From: RUG369 sp050949645
Lineage (GTDB): Bacteria; Planctomycetota; Planctomycetia; Pirellulales; Thermoguttaceae
Length of the DNA: 64,000 nucleotides
Assembly: GCA_050949645.1 (NCBI GenBank)
Contig: JBMNGC010000001.1
Coordinates: forward strand, 1,178,001-1,242,000
Direction of reading: 5' to 3'
Shown: one piece after another, positions 8,576 through 16,617 of the stretch
Layout: each line of letters begins with the position of its first letter
Numbering within the stretch: position 1 is the stretch's first letter
Made by a program: the position numbers and the translations under genes
The notes under the pieces: model-generated
The model's input: only the letters and a program-made list of their open reading frames with translations
The model's database searches: none
What the model was told of the DNA's origin: nothing

Positions 8576-9655
8576 TCACTTGTTAAGATTTTCACAGACC
8601 AAGTCGCCAACTTCGGAGGTGGAATACCCCATCTTACCGGCAGACTGACTCTTCATCTTGTTTCCAGTAACGTACGCGATCGACTTCATGACGCGTTTCG
8701 CGGCGTTCTCATAGCCCTCGTGATCGAGGAGCAAAGAAACGGCGCTGATCATAGCGATCGGGTTGATAACGTTCTGACCGGTATACTTAGGAGCGCTGCC
8801 GCCCATCGGCTCGAACATGCTCGTTCCGCCCTCGTCAGGATTGATGTTACCGCCAGCTGCGACGCCCATACCGCCCTGGAGAATACCGGCAAGGTCGGTG
8901 ATGATGTCGCCAAACATATTCGTCGTGACGATAACGTCATAATATTCTGGATTTTTAACCATCCACATGCAGCAGGCGTCGACATGGTTATAGGTCTTTT
9001 CGACGTCTGGATATTCAGCGCCAACCTCTTCAAAGGTACGCATCCAGAGATCGTGACCATAGGTCAGGACGTTCGTCTTTGCAACGAGAGTGACGCGTTT
9101 GCCTTTAGGATTGTTGCGGCGACGAGCGTACTCAAAAGCCCAGCGGATGCAACGTTCGCAACCCTTGCGAGTATAGATCGCAGTCTGGGTCGCTACTTCG
9201 TCGGGAGTACCCTTCTTAAGGAAACCGCCAACCCCGACATACATATCTTCGACGTTCTCGCGGACAACAACAAAATCAAGGTCTTCAGGTCCCTTATCAC
9301 GCAAAGGCGTCTCGACTCCTGGGAAGAGTTTGACAGGACGAAGGTTGATGTACTGATCGAAAGCGAAGCGAAGGCGCAGGAGGAGTCCTTTTTCAAGGAT
9401 ACCTGGCTTGACGTCGGGATCGCCAACGGCGCCGAGAAGAATCGAGCTGAAGCTGCCGAGCTGCTTGATCTCGTCGTCGGTGATTATAACGCCGCCGTTA
9501 CGGAGATAACGCTGCCCAGAAATATCAAAATCGACGATTTCAAGGTTAATATCCTCAAGTTTGCAGACTTCTTTCAGAACCTTGACGCCTTCGGCGACAA
9601 CTTCAGGACCGGTACCATCGCCACCGATCGTGGCAACTCTTAACAGCTTACTCAT
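8576..9655 (-). CDS. 3-isopropylmalate/isocitrate-type dehydrogenase
   Basis: A 359-residue NAD(P)-dependent beta-decarboxylating dehydrogenase. It shows the N-terminal IGGDGTGPEVV, the substrate-binding Arg region (LRLRFAFDQYINLRPVKL, FVVVRENVEDMYVG), and the metal and cofactor site NMFGDIITDLAGILQGGMG followed by FEPMGGSAPKYTGQN. Length and motifs fit LeuB, tartrate dehydrogenase and short isocitrate dehydrogenases; sequence alone does not settle the substrate, though leucine biosynthesis is plausible. The ATG at 9655 is preceded by GGAAGGA; an upstream in-frame start has no ribosome site. A promoter lies about 140 bases upstream and a terminator downstream, so it is probably monocistronic. 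Confidence 0.88.
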   Translation of the reverse strand: MSKLLRVATIGGDGTGPEVVAEGVKVLKEVCKLEDINLEIVDFDISGQRYLRNGGVIITDDEIKQLGSFSSILLGAVGDPDVKPGILEKGLLLRLRFAFDQYINLRPVKLFPGVETPLRDKGPEDLDFVVVRENVEDMYVGVGGFLKKGTPDEVATQTAIYTRKGCERCIRWAFEYARRRNNPKGKRVTLVAKTNVLTYGHDLWMRTFEEVGAEYPDVEKTYNHVDACCMWMVKNPEYYDVIVTTNMFGDIITDLAGILQGGMGVAAGGNINPDEGGTSMFEPMGGSAPKYTGQNVINPIAMISAVSLLLDHEGYENAAKRVMKSIAYVTGNKMKSQSAGKMGYSTSEVGDLVCENLNK

Positions 9656-9792
9656 TAGATAAATCCTTCCAGCGTTTCGCAACTCCCGCGCAAAACAACG
9701 TCAGTTTGTATGTCACTGCACTGGACGACCCCGCGGACGGCGCCGCGGAAAACTCTCGATCCAACGCAGAGTTACCCGAAAAACTATAGCAC

Positions 9793-9820
9793 TTTATAAC
9801 GTCGCCAGCGAAGACGTCAA
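9793..9820 (-). promoter_or_regulatory. Sigma70-type promoter for the dehydrogenase gene
   Basis: Minus-strand -35 TTGACG (9815-9820), 16-base spacer, -10 TATAAA (9793-9798). It would start a leader of about 130 bases before the ATG at 9655. Confidence 0.65.
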
Positions 9821-9934
9821 GTAGCGCGTCGTGACTGGCAACCTTAGGCGTTCTGCCCTTTCATTCCTGACAGCGCTGCCAACGGATAAAAAGAGGACTG
9901 AGGTTCCCTTCGTCAGCGCAATTCTCCAGTGAGG

Positions 9935-10795
9935 TCAACGATAGAACTTCCGGACGCGCCTGATCGCTGCAATCCCGTCAAGCTCCAAGCATTCGCGAAT
10001 GCACTGAAGCGCAGGCGAATCTTCGTCGAGAAGACTGTAATTGCGACGCACAGAACCGATCACATGATCAAGGCCAAGGGGAAACGCGATCGTAAGAAGC
10101 GCGCTTTCGAGCTGGCTTTTCACGGGGGAACCGTCGACTTTTCTTTTCGAGGGTAGCATGACTGTAAAATTGCTCAGACCAACGGACGCGTGAACGCCTT
10201 TCATTTCTGGATTGGCGCGGATCCTCTCAAGCGTCCCGATCAGCCGACCAAGCGCGCCTTCCATATCGCTGCCAATGGGAGAGACGCCTGGATCGAAGAT
10301 GATATCGTCATTCGCGATTCCGAGCTCTTTCGCTTTGCGAAAGAGAAACTCTGCGGCGGAATAAGAGTCGTCGACCGACTTGGAAGGAGCGCCCTCTCCA
10401 TCGGCGTCAAGGCATTCGGTAAGAAGGAGGATTGGTCGGAATGGAATGATCTTATAGAGCTCGAACATTTCGGTGCGAAGCGGCGAGATCGAGTTGAGAA
10501 TCGGTTTGCCGTGACCGGAGTCATATGCGCGCAATCCCGCTTCCGCAAGAGCATAGTCGGGCGAGTCGATCGACAGCGGCAGAGTCGTGGCTTCGCAGAC
10601 CGCCTTGACCGCATTTTCCATGACGTCTGCGCCTCGCGTTCCAACATTTACGTCGATATATTTCGCGCCGCCTTCTTCCTGGAATTTAGCAAGTTCCTTG
10701 ATCCCCTCGAAATCCCCCGACTCATAGAGCTGATTCGTCGAGGGCACAGAATCATTGATCGATTCTCCAATGATAGTCAGACCTTCGATTGCCAT
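9935..10795 (-). CDS. Pterin-binding methyltransferase (methyltetrahydrofolate:corrinoid type)
   Basis: A 286-residue TIM-barrel protein of the pterin-binding family that includes DHPS, MetH domain 2, AcsE and MtgA. Landmarks: TIIGESIND, EEGGAKYIDVNVGTR, LPLSIDSPD, PILNSISP, DIIFDPGVSPIG and VHASVGLSNFTVMLP. AcsE and MtgA proteins move a methyl group between tetrahydrofolate and a corrinoid protein in the cytosol. No corrinoid protein or other one-carbon gene is in this window, so the partner is unknown. It is too long and too divergent in its loops for folate-synthesis DHPS. AAAGG precedes the ATG. It has its own strong promoter. Confidence 0.8.
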   Translation of the reverse strand: MAIEGLTIIGESINDSVPSTNQLYESGDFEGIKELAKFQEEGGAKYIDVNVGTRGADVMENAVKAVCEATTLPLSIDSPDYALAEAGLRAYDSGHGKPILNSISPLRTEMFELYKIIPFRPILLLTECLDADGEGAPSKSVDDSYSAAEFLFRKAKELGIANDDIIFDPGVSPIGSDMEGALGRLIGTLERIRANPEMKGVHASVGLSNFTVMLPSKRKVDGSPVKSQLESALLTIAFPLGLDHVIGSVRRNYSLLDEDSPALQCIRECLELDGIAAIRRVRKFYR

Positions 10796-10867
10796 ATGGA
10801 TTCAACCTTTCTGTTCAAATCGCGGGAAGGACGCTTACAACCGCTTCGCGCCTGCATTTCCAGATAG

Positions 10868-10895
10868 ATATTAAATAAAAGTCGGACATTGTCAA
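10868..10895 (-). promoter_or_regulatory. Sigma70-type promoter for the pterin-binding methyltransferase gene
   Basis: Minus-strand -35 TTGACA (10890-10895), perfect consensus, 16-base spacer, -10 TAATAT (10868-10873), about 75 bases before the ATG. Confidence 0.75.
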
Positions 10896-11268
10896 CATCC
10901 TGAGACGTCGTCGTAAAGCGTTTGTTATGTCAAAAATCATGTTTTTTTCGTCTTCATAACCGCCCATGAAGCCCTAAATAGCGCGCCTCCGAACTAGCTT
11001 GGCGACAAGCCGAATTTTTGCCGCAACGCCGCCAATGCGAGAGAATATTTCGTAGCTTATCGGTAATTTGTGGAAGAAAAAGGGCTCCGCTCCGCTTGCC
11101 AAAAACCGTCCGTTAGGTAGATTAAGGAAGGTCCACGCGGATTCGATCGCTTCGTTGTTCTTGAGAAGACGAAAAGGATCTCCCGAGTCCGCGCAAGTTG
11201 TGGAATTCTCATCTTCGGGAGTTCCATCCTCAAAGCCTTGGAAAGCTTTCTACGAACTGGAGAAACAA
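10896..11268. other. Intergenic and leader region before argG
   Basis: About 370 bases between the divergent methyltransferase promoter and argG. A possible argG promoter (TTGCCG, 17 bases, GAGAAT, starting near 11019) is weak. A 7-bp stem CTCCCGA (11180-11186) / TCGGGAG (11215-11221) lies 47 bases before the argG start. In-frame codons upstream of the argG ATG are open but the encoded residues resemble nothing. Confidence 0.4.
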
Positions 11269-12486
11269 ATGTCGAAAACGTGCGTTTTGGCGTATTCCGG
11301 CGGTCTTGATACGTCCGTCATTTTGGGTTGGTTGATAGATAAAGGTTACGACGTGCACGCCGTGTACGTTGACCTTGGACAACCTTGCGAAAACCGCGAA
11401 GAGATCCGCAAAAAGGCGGAAAATATTGGAGCCGCGTCAGTCCGTTTCATCGACGTCAAAGAAGAGCTTTGTCGCGATTTTGCTTTCCCGGTTGCTCAGT
11501 GGCAGGCGAAATACGAGGGCGTCTATCTTCTAGGCACCTCTATTGCTCGTCCTCTCATTTCAAAGACAATTCTCAAAGTCGCCAAGGAAGTCGGCGCAAC
11601 GGCTTATGCTCATGGCGCAACGGGTAAAGGTAACGACCAATGCCGCTTCCAGCTCGCGGCCGAAGCGCTCTCTCCCAGTGTTGAAATCATTGCTCCATGG
11701 CGCATTGACGAGTTCCGTCAGCAGTTCCCCGGCCGAACTGAAATGATTCAATATTGTGAAAAGAACAATATTCCCGTGAAGGCGTCGATCGCAAAGCCCT
11801 ACTCCTCCGATGAAAACTGTCTCCACATCAGCTACGAGGCTGGTAAGCTGGAAGACCTCGACGTCAACGGCGTTGAGCTCGTTAATTTCGGTATGTGCGT
11901 GAAACCCAAGGACGCTCCCGACACGGAAGAGGAAGTTTCGATCGACTTTGTCGAAGGTTGCCCAGTCGCAGTGAATGGTAAGAAGCTTAGCGCCTATGAA
12001 GTTGTCGAGACGCTCAACAAGATTGGCGGTCGCAACGGAATCGGCATTATCGACATGGTGGAAAACCGTTTCGTCGGCATGAAAAGTCGCGGCGTGTACG
12101 AAGCTCCTGGTATGACAATTCTTTACGATGCTCTCCGCTACGTCGAACAACTGACTATGGGGCGCGAGCTTATGCACCTCCGCGATCGTCTCTCGCCGGA
12201 AGTTGCTGAGCTCGTCTACTACGGCTACTGGTATAGCCAGAAGATGGACGCGCTCCTCGCGTTCAACAAAGAAGCGCAAAAGACCGTGACCGGTTCCGTT
12301 TCCCTCAAGCTATACAAAGGCAATATCATTCTCAACTGCCGTTCAAGCGCTAACTCGCTCTATGACGAGGGCATTGCGACGATGGAAGGCAGCGACGCGT
12401 ACGACCAAAACGACGCGACTGGCTTCATCCGCATTCAGGGGCTTCCGTATCGCGTTTCAGGGAAAGTTCATCCCCGCGAATACTGA
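11269..12486 (+). CDS. argG: Argininosuccinate synthase
   Basis: A 405-residue enzyme, the usual length, joining citrulline and aspartate with ATP to form argininosuccinate in arginine biosynthesis (cytosol, normally a tetramer). The ATP pyrophosphatase loop AYSGGLDTSV lies at residues 8-17. Further family landmarks are GTSIARPLI, AHGATGKGNDQ, IAPWR, YSSDENCLHISYEAG and ENRFVGMKSRGVYE. The true start is the ATG at 11269, preceded by GGAGA; the frame is open 67 codons further up but that part is not argG-like. A terminator follows. The neighbouring carB also supplies the arginine pathway, through carbamoyl phosphate. Confidence 0.97.
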   Translation: MSKTCVLAYSGGLDTSVILGWLIDKGYDVHAVYVDLGQPCENREEIRKKAENIGAASVRFIDVKEELCRDFAFPVAQWQAKYEGVYLLGTSIARPLISKTILKVAKEVGATAYAHGATGKGNDQCRFQLAAEALSPSVEIIAPWRIDEFRQQFPGRTEMIQYCEKNNIPVKASIAKPYSSDENCLHISYEAGKLEDLDVNGVELVNFGMCVKPKDAPDTEEEVSIDFVEGCPVAVNGKKLSAYEVVETLNKIGGRNGIGIIDMVENRFVGMKSRGVYEAPGMTILYDALRYVEQLTMGRELMHLRDRLSPEVAELVYYGYWYSQKMDALLAFNKEAQKTVTGSVSLKLYKGNIILNCRSSANSLYDEGIATMEGSDAYDQNDATGFIRIQGLPYRVSGKVHPREY

Positions 12487-12522
12487 TCTTTCACACGACC
12501 TTCCGTAATTAGAATCTAGAAG

Positions 12523-12553
12523 AAAACGCGTTGCTAACTGTGCAACGCGTTTT
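12523..12553 (+). terminator. Intrinsic terminator of argG
   Basis: A 12-bp stem AAAACGCGTTGC / GCAACGCGTTTT with a 7-base loop, followed by a T-rich tract, 37 bases after the argG stop. Confidence 0.9.
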
Positions 12554-12848
12554 TTATTTTGCTCCACGACTCTTCTGATAGTTGTGAGCGATTAGCATAA
12601 AAGAAACTCTTAGCGTAGCGTCTATCAAAGCGCACGCCATCGCGTCATAATTTTATCTACGTTATGTCAGACGCGCGATCGCGCCCATATCAGTATGGCC
12701 CCAGAAAAGTCTCTGTTTCATTTTTGTTATGCGGCTCAACTCCGAAATCTTGTCCAATGCCGTCTGTTTTGCGTCCAACTGTCACAGAGATTCTGGACAA
12801 AGCTTTGTGATTTTGTCAAATCTGTTAGTTTGCCTAATAGACGTACAA

Positions 12849-12883
12849 AAGGACGCTCGACCGCGAGAGGATCGAACGTCCTT
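12849..12883 (-). terminator. Intrinsic terminator of carB
   Basis: Stem AAGGACGcTCGA / TCGAaCGTCCTT (one mismatch) with an 11-base loop; on the minus strand it runs into TTTTGT. It lies 57 bases beyond the carB stop. Confidence 0.8.
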
Positions 12884-12939
12884 AAATTGATTGTCACTAT
12901 GCAAAGCGACGTGTTCTAGAACAACGCGAGATCACGGTT

Positions 12940-15900
12940 TCATTTGTTGTGATACTCCTGAAGCGAATGCACCGATTCGCGACCTTCACGTATTGCTACA
13001 ATACCTTTGTAAGCTGCGTAGGCCGCGGCGAGGGTTGTCATATACGGAATGCGAAGTCGGATTGCGTTCTTTCGGATAAACGAATCATCCGTCTGGGCGC
13101 GTTTATCCAAAGGCGTATTTATGACAAGATTAATCTCGCCGTTGATCATCAAATCGATGATATTAGGCTGAGATTCGTAGATCTTATTGATTTTCTCGCA
13201 TTCAATTCCAAGATCATGCAATGCCTTAGAAGTACCCTCTGTCGCGTAAATCTTGAAACCAAGCTCTGAGAACCCACGTGCGACGTTTTTGAAGGTGCCG
13301 CTGAGATTTCGGTCAGACTCGGAGACGGTCATCAGGATGGAGCCTTCCTTTGGAAGAACGCTGCCAGCCGCCTCCTCCGCTTTGTAGAACGCCAAACCGA
13401 ACGAATGAGCCAAACCAAGCACCTCTCCTGTCGAACGCATTTCAGGACCAAGAATGGGGTCGACTTCCTGAAACATATTGAAGGGGAAAACCGCTTCCTT
13501 GACGCCGTAATGATTGATCGACTTGGGCAGAAGATTGAGTTCGGAGATCCTTTCGCCAAGCATGACGCGAGTCGCGAGCTGCGCCATCTGGATATCGCAG
13601 ACCTTGGAGACAAGAGGGACGGTACGACTGGCGCGAGGATTAGCCTCGAGAATATAGACCGTATCGTCCGCGATTGCGTACTGGATATTCATCAGCCCGA
13701 CTACGCCCATCTCAACCGCAATGCGCCTGGTATAGTCGCGGATCGTATCAACATGGCGAGCAGAAATACTGATCGGCGGAATCACGCAGGCGGAGTCGCC
13801 CGAGTGAATGCCCGCGAGCTCAACATGCTCCATAACAGAGGGTACGAACGCGTTCTCGCCGTCAGAGATGGCGTCGGCTTCCGTTTCCGTCGCGTTAGCA
13901 AGGAATCGGTCGATCAGGATTGGATGTTCGGGAGAAACGTCGACGGCGGCTTCAACGTACTTGACGAGTTGCTGTTCGTCATGGACAACTTCCATCGCAC
14001 GTCCGCCGAGAACAAAGGAGGGGCGAACCATCAGCGGGTATCCAATGCGCTCAGCAATCTCGCGCGCTTCGTCGACGTTCGTCGCCACGCCGGATTCAGG
14101 CTCGGGAATGCCAAGTCGTTTCATCATATGTCGGAACTTATCGCGATCCTCCGCCATCGCAATCGTTTCGGGAGAAGTTCCGATAATCTTGACGCCGCTC
14201 GCGGCGAGATCAGCGGCAAGGTTGAGGGGAGTTTGGCCACCGAACTGAACAACAACTCCATTAGGCTGCTCAGCCTCGTAGATACTCAAGACGTCTTCAA
14301 GAGTAAGCGGTTCGAAATACAGCTTATGCGAGACGTCATAGTCGGTAGAAACCGTTTCAGGGTTGCAGTTCACCATGATAGTTTCGTAGCCGCTCCGGCG
14401 GAGCGCCATCGCGCAGTGAACGCAGCAGTAGTCGAATTCGATCCCCTGCCCGATGCGGTTGGGGCCGCCGCCGAGAACCATGATCTTTCGCTTCGAGCTT
14501 ATCACATTCTCATTGGTTCCGTGGTATGTTGAATACCAATAGCACGCGTCTTCAACGCCGCTGACCTGAACCTTATTCCACACTTGCTTGACGCCAAGAG
14601 CATAACGCTGCTCGCGAATAGACTTTTCCGTTCTCCCGAGGAGCTCGGAGAGGTATTTATCGGAAAAACCGTCGAGCTTCGCCTGTTTGAGAAGATCGTC
14701 GGGAAGATCTTTACCCTTATAGGTTAAAATCTTTTCCTCAAGCTCAACGAGCTCAAGCATCTGTTCGAGGAAATAACGCTTAATCTTGGTCTTCTCGAAA
14801 ACCTGCTCGATCGTCGCACCCTTACGAAGCGCTTCGTAGATTTGGAAATAACGCCAGCTGTTCGGAATGGCTATCTTGTCAAGAAGTTCGTCGACCGGAA
14901 GGTCATGGAAATCTTTTGCGAAGCCGAGTCCCAGACGTCCCTTTTCGAGCGAACGGATCGCCTTTTGGAACGATTCTTTGAAGGTCTTGCCAATACTCAT
15001 GACCTCGCCGACCGCACGCATCTGCGTGCCAAGTTTGTCCTCGACGCCAGGGAATTTTTCAAACGCCCAACGCGCGAACTTTACAACGACGTAGTCCCCG
15101 TAGGGCTCGTACTTGTCAAGCGTGCCGGCGCGCCAGTAGGGCATTTCGTCGAGCGTCATACCTGCGGCGAGTTTTGCGGAAACATGCGCAATTGGAAAAC
15201 CTGTCGCCTTCGACGCAAGCGCTGAAGAACGGCTCGTACGAGGGTTGATCTCGATGACCACGATGCGGTCAGTTACAGGATCATGAGCAAATTGGACGTT
15301 AGCGCCGCCAATAATGCCGATGCGTTCAACAATTTTGTGAGCGTATTGTTCCAGTCTCTTCTGAATTTCATCGCTGACGGTCAACATCGGAGCGGTGCAG
15401 AACGAGTCGCCGGTATGAACGCCCATCGGGTCAACATTTTCAATGAAGCAGACAGTGATAAGTTTGTTTTTGGAATCGCGGACAACCTCGAGCTCAAGCT
15501 CCGACCAACCTGCAACAGACTCTTCGATCAGAACTTCCGAAACGAGGCTCGCAGCGAGCCCGCGTGAAACAACGGCGCGGAATTCGTCCAAATTGTAGCA
15601 AATACCTCCGCCGACGCCGCCCATCGTGTAGGCGGGGCGCACGACAACGGGGAAACCAAGTTCCGCCGCGATCTCATCCGCTTCTTCTTGCGTGCGCGCG
15701 ACTGCGCTTCTCGGCGTCTCAATGCCGAGTTCTTTCATGGTGTTTTTGAATTCCTGACGATCTTCGCCGCGTTCGATCGCGTCAAGCTGGACGCCGATGA
15801 CGCGAACGCCATATTTTTCGAGAACGCCGGCCTCTTGGAGCGCTGTCGCAAGGTTAAGCGCAGACTGTCCGCCAAGGTTCGGAAGGAGCGCGTCCGGACG

Positions 15901-16143
15901 TTCTTTCTCGATAATGCGCTCAAGAGACGTCACCGTCGCCGGTTCGATGTAGGTGGCGTCCGCCATAACGGTATCAGTCATGATCGTCGCAGGGTTGGAG
16001 TTCACCAGCACGATCTTGTATCCGAGTTCCCGCAGCGCCTTGCACGCCTGAGTTCCGGAGTAGTCAAACTCGCAGGCCTGACCAATAACGATAGGACCGG
16101 AACCAATGATAAGAACCTTTTTAACGTCGTCGCGACATGGCAT
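12940..16143 (-). CDS. carB: Carbamoyl phosphate synthase large subunit
   Basis: A full-length 1067-residue subunit that makes carbamoyl phosphate from bicarbonate, ATP and ammonia supplied by the glutaminase subunit CarA, feeding arginine and pyrimidine synthesis. Both ATP-grasp halves are present: the first with IGSGPIVIGQACEFDYSG, RPAYTMGGVGGG and EINPRTSRSSAL; the second with GGGPNRIGQGIEFDY, RPSFVLGGRAM and EANPRASRTVP. A C-terminal MGS-like allosteric domain (about 935-1067) binds effectors such as UMP and ornithine in the family. AAGGAG lies 7 bases before the ATG. carA is not in the window. A strong promoter lies 385 bases upstream, and the leader between holds a terminator-like hairpin (see separate entries). 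Confidence 0.97.
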   Translation of the reverse strand: MPCRDDVKKVLIIGSGPIVIGQACEFDYSGTQACKALRELGYKIVLVNSNPATIMTDTVMADATYIEPATVTSLERIIEKERPDALLPNLGGQSALNLATALQEAGVLEKYGVRVIGVQLDAIERGEDRQEFKNTMKELGIETPRSAVARTQEEADEIAAELGFPVVVRPAYTMGGVGGGICYNLDEFRAVVSRGLAASLVSEVLIEESVAGWSELELEVVRDSKNKLITVCFIENVDPMGVHTGDSFCTAPMLTVSDEIQKRLEQYAHKIVERIGIIGGANVQFAHDPVTDRIVVIEINPRTSRSSALASKATGFPIAHVSAKLAAGMTLDEMPYWRAGTLDKYEPYGDYVVVKFARWAFEKFPGVEDKLGTQMRAVGEVMSIGKTFKESFQKAIRSLEKGRLGLGFAKDFHDLPVDELLDKIAIPNSWRYFQIYEALRKGATIEQVFEKTKIKRYFLEQMLELVELEEKILTYKGKDLPDDLLKQAKLDGFSDKYLSELLGRTEKSIREQRYALGVKQVWNKVQVSGVEDACYWYSTYHGTNENVISSKRKIMVLGGGPNRIGQGIEFDYCCVHCAMALRRSGYETIMVNCNPETVSTDYDVSHKLYFEPLTLEDVLSIYEAEQPNGVVVQFGGQTPLNLAADLAASGVKIIGTSPETIAMAEDRDKFRHMMKRLGIPEPESGVATNVDEAREIAERIGYPLMVRPSFVLGGRAMEVVHDEQQLVKYVEAAVDVSPEHPILIDRFLANATETEADAISDGENAFVPSVMEHVELAGIHSGDSACVIPPISISARHVDTIRDYTRRIAVEMGVVGLMNIQYAIADDTVYILEANPRASRTVPLVSKVCDIQMAQLATRVMLGERISELNLLPKSINHYGVKEAVFPFNMFQEVDPILGPEMRSTGEVLGLAHSFGLAFYKAEEAAGSVLPKEGSILMTVSESDRNLSGTFKNVARGFSELGFKIYATEGTSKALHDLGIECEKINKIYESQPNIIDLMINGEINLVINTPLDKRAQTDDSFIRKNAIRLRIPYMTTLAAAYAAYKGIVAIREGRESVHSLQEYHNK

Positions 16144-16322
16144 CGTATTTCTCCTTAGGAACCAATGAACTTAATACAGGCGCGCAATCGTTCGACAAAC
16201 AAGGAACGACATGCATAAAATAGCCCGTCGTTTCATATTCGACAGGCGAACGATGAAAAGCCGGGCTGAAGCTGGTCGACAAAGGCCAGAAAGGAGTCGA
16301 GTCACAAGCGAGACGTCAACAT

Positions 16323-16380
16323 AAAAAAAACGCCCTCGACCGCGAACTTCTGGGGTCAAAAGTTCGCGTCCAAAGAGCGT
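16323..16380 (-). terminator. Terminator-like hairpin in the carB leader
   Basis: On the minus strand, GACGCGAACTT pairs with AAGTTCGCGGTC (9-bp core, 16341-16349 with 16360-16368), with an outer ACGC/GCGT-type extension, and runs straight into eight T (16330-16323). This is a textbook intrinsic terminator, but it lies 180 bases upstream of carB and downstream of its promoter, which suggests attenuation. It could instead end a small RNA of about 200 nt. Confidence 0.82.
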
Positions 16381-16395
16381 CTGGAGACGAATGTC

Positions 16396-16433
16396 TCGCG
16401 ACGCCGAATAATCACGGAACGTCGCGAACTGGT
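16396..16433 (-). promoter_or_regulatory. Putative antiterminator / anti-antiterminator segments of the carB leader
   Basis: On the minus strand, AGTTCGCGACG (segment 1, 16431-16420) can pair with CGTCGCGA (segment 2, 16403-16396) in a perfect 8-bp stem. The first 8 bases of segment 1, AGTTCGCG, are also identical to the 3' arm of the downstream terminator, so segment 1 can instead capture the terminator's 5' arm CGCGAACT. The two folds exclude each other. Function is inferred. Confidence 0.6.
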
Positions 16434-16526
16434 TCACTGCGTTTTCATCTTCTACGTTAGGACGTCTAATTGCGTCAAGTCATCGCTATGAGGTCGGTCA
16501 ATTTCTGCCAGCCTAAAATCCCGACT

Positions 16527-16554
16527 ATTATAGAACGTCCTCAAAGTACGTCAA
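16527..16554 (-). promoter_or_regulatory. Strong sigma70-type promoter of carB
   Basis: Minus-strand -35 TTGACG (16549-16554), 16-base spacer, -10 TATAAT (16527-16532). Transcription should begin near 16520, giving a leader of about 375 bases before carB. Confidence 0.8.
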
Positions 16555-16617
16555 CATAATCAGGAAAAAAATCGCCGAACTCGCGGCAATACGCTTCAAT
16601 ATGCGGAATTTATTTTG

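Noticed and set aside
12695..12919. 74-codon plus-strand frame between argG and carB.
   Set aside because: It runs through the carB terminator and has no ribosome site or family resemblance.
13405..14532. 375-codon open frame on the plus strand inside carB.
   Set aside because: It is antisense to a full-length, motif-rich carB and shows no family features. Similar long antisense frames over the dehydrogenase (8720-9643), dnaX (28133-29290) and the acyl-CoA dehydrogenase (34445-35458) have the same origin in codon bias.
16171..16437. 88-codon minus-strand frame covering the carB leader.
   Set aside because: It spans the attenuator-like hairpins, whose pairing explains the sequence better; the GTG start has no ribosome site.
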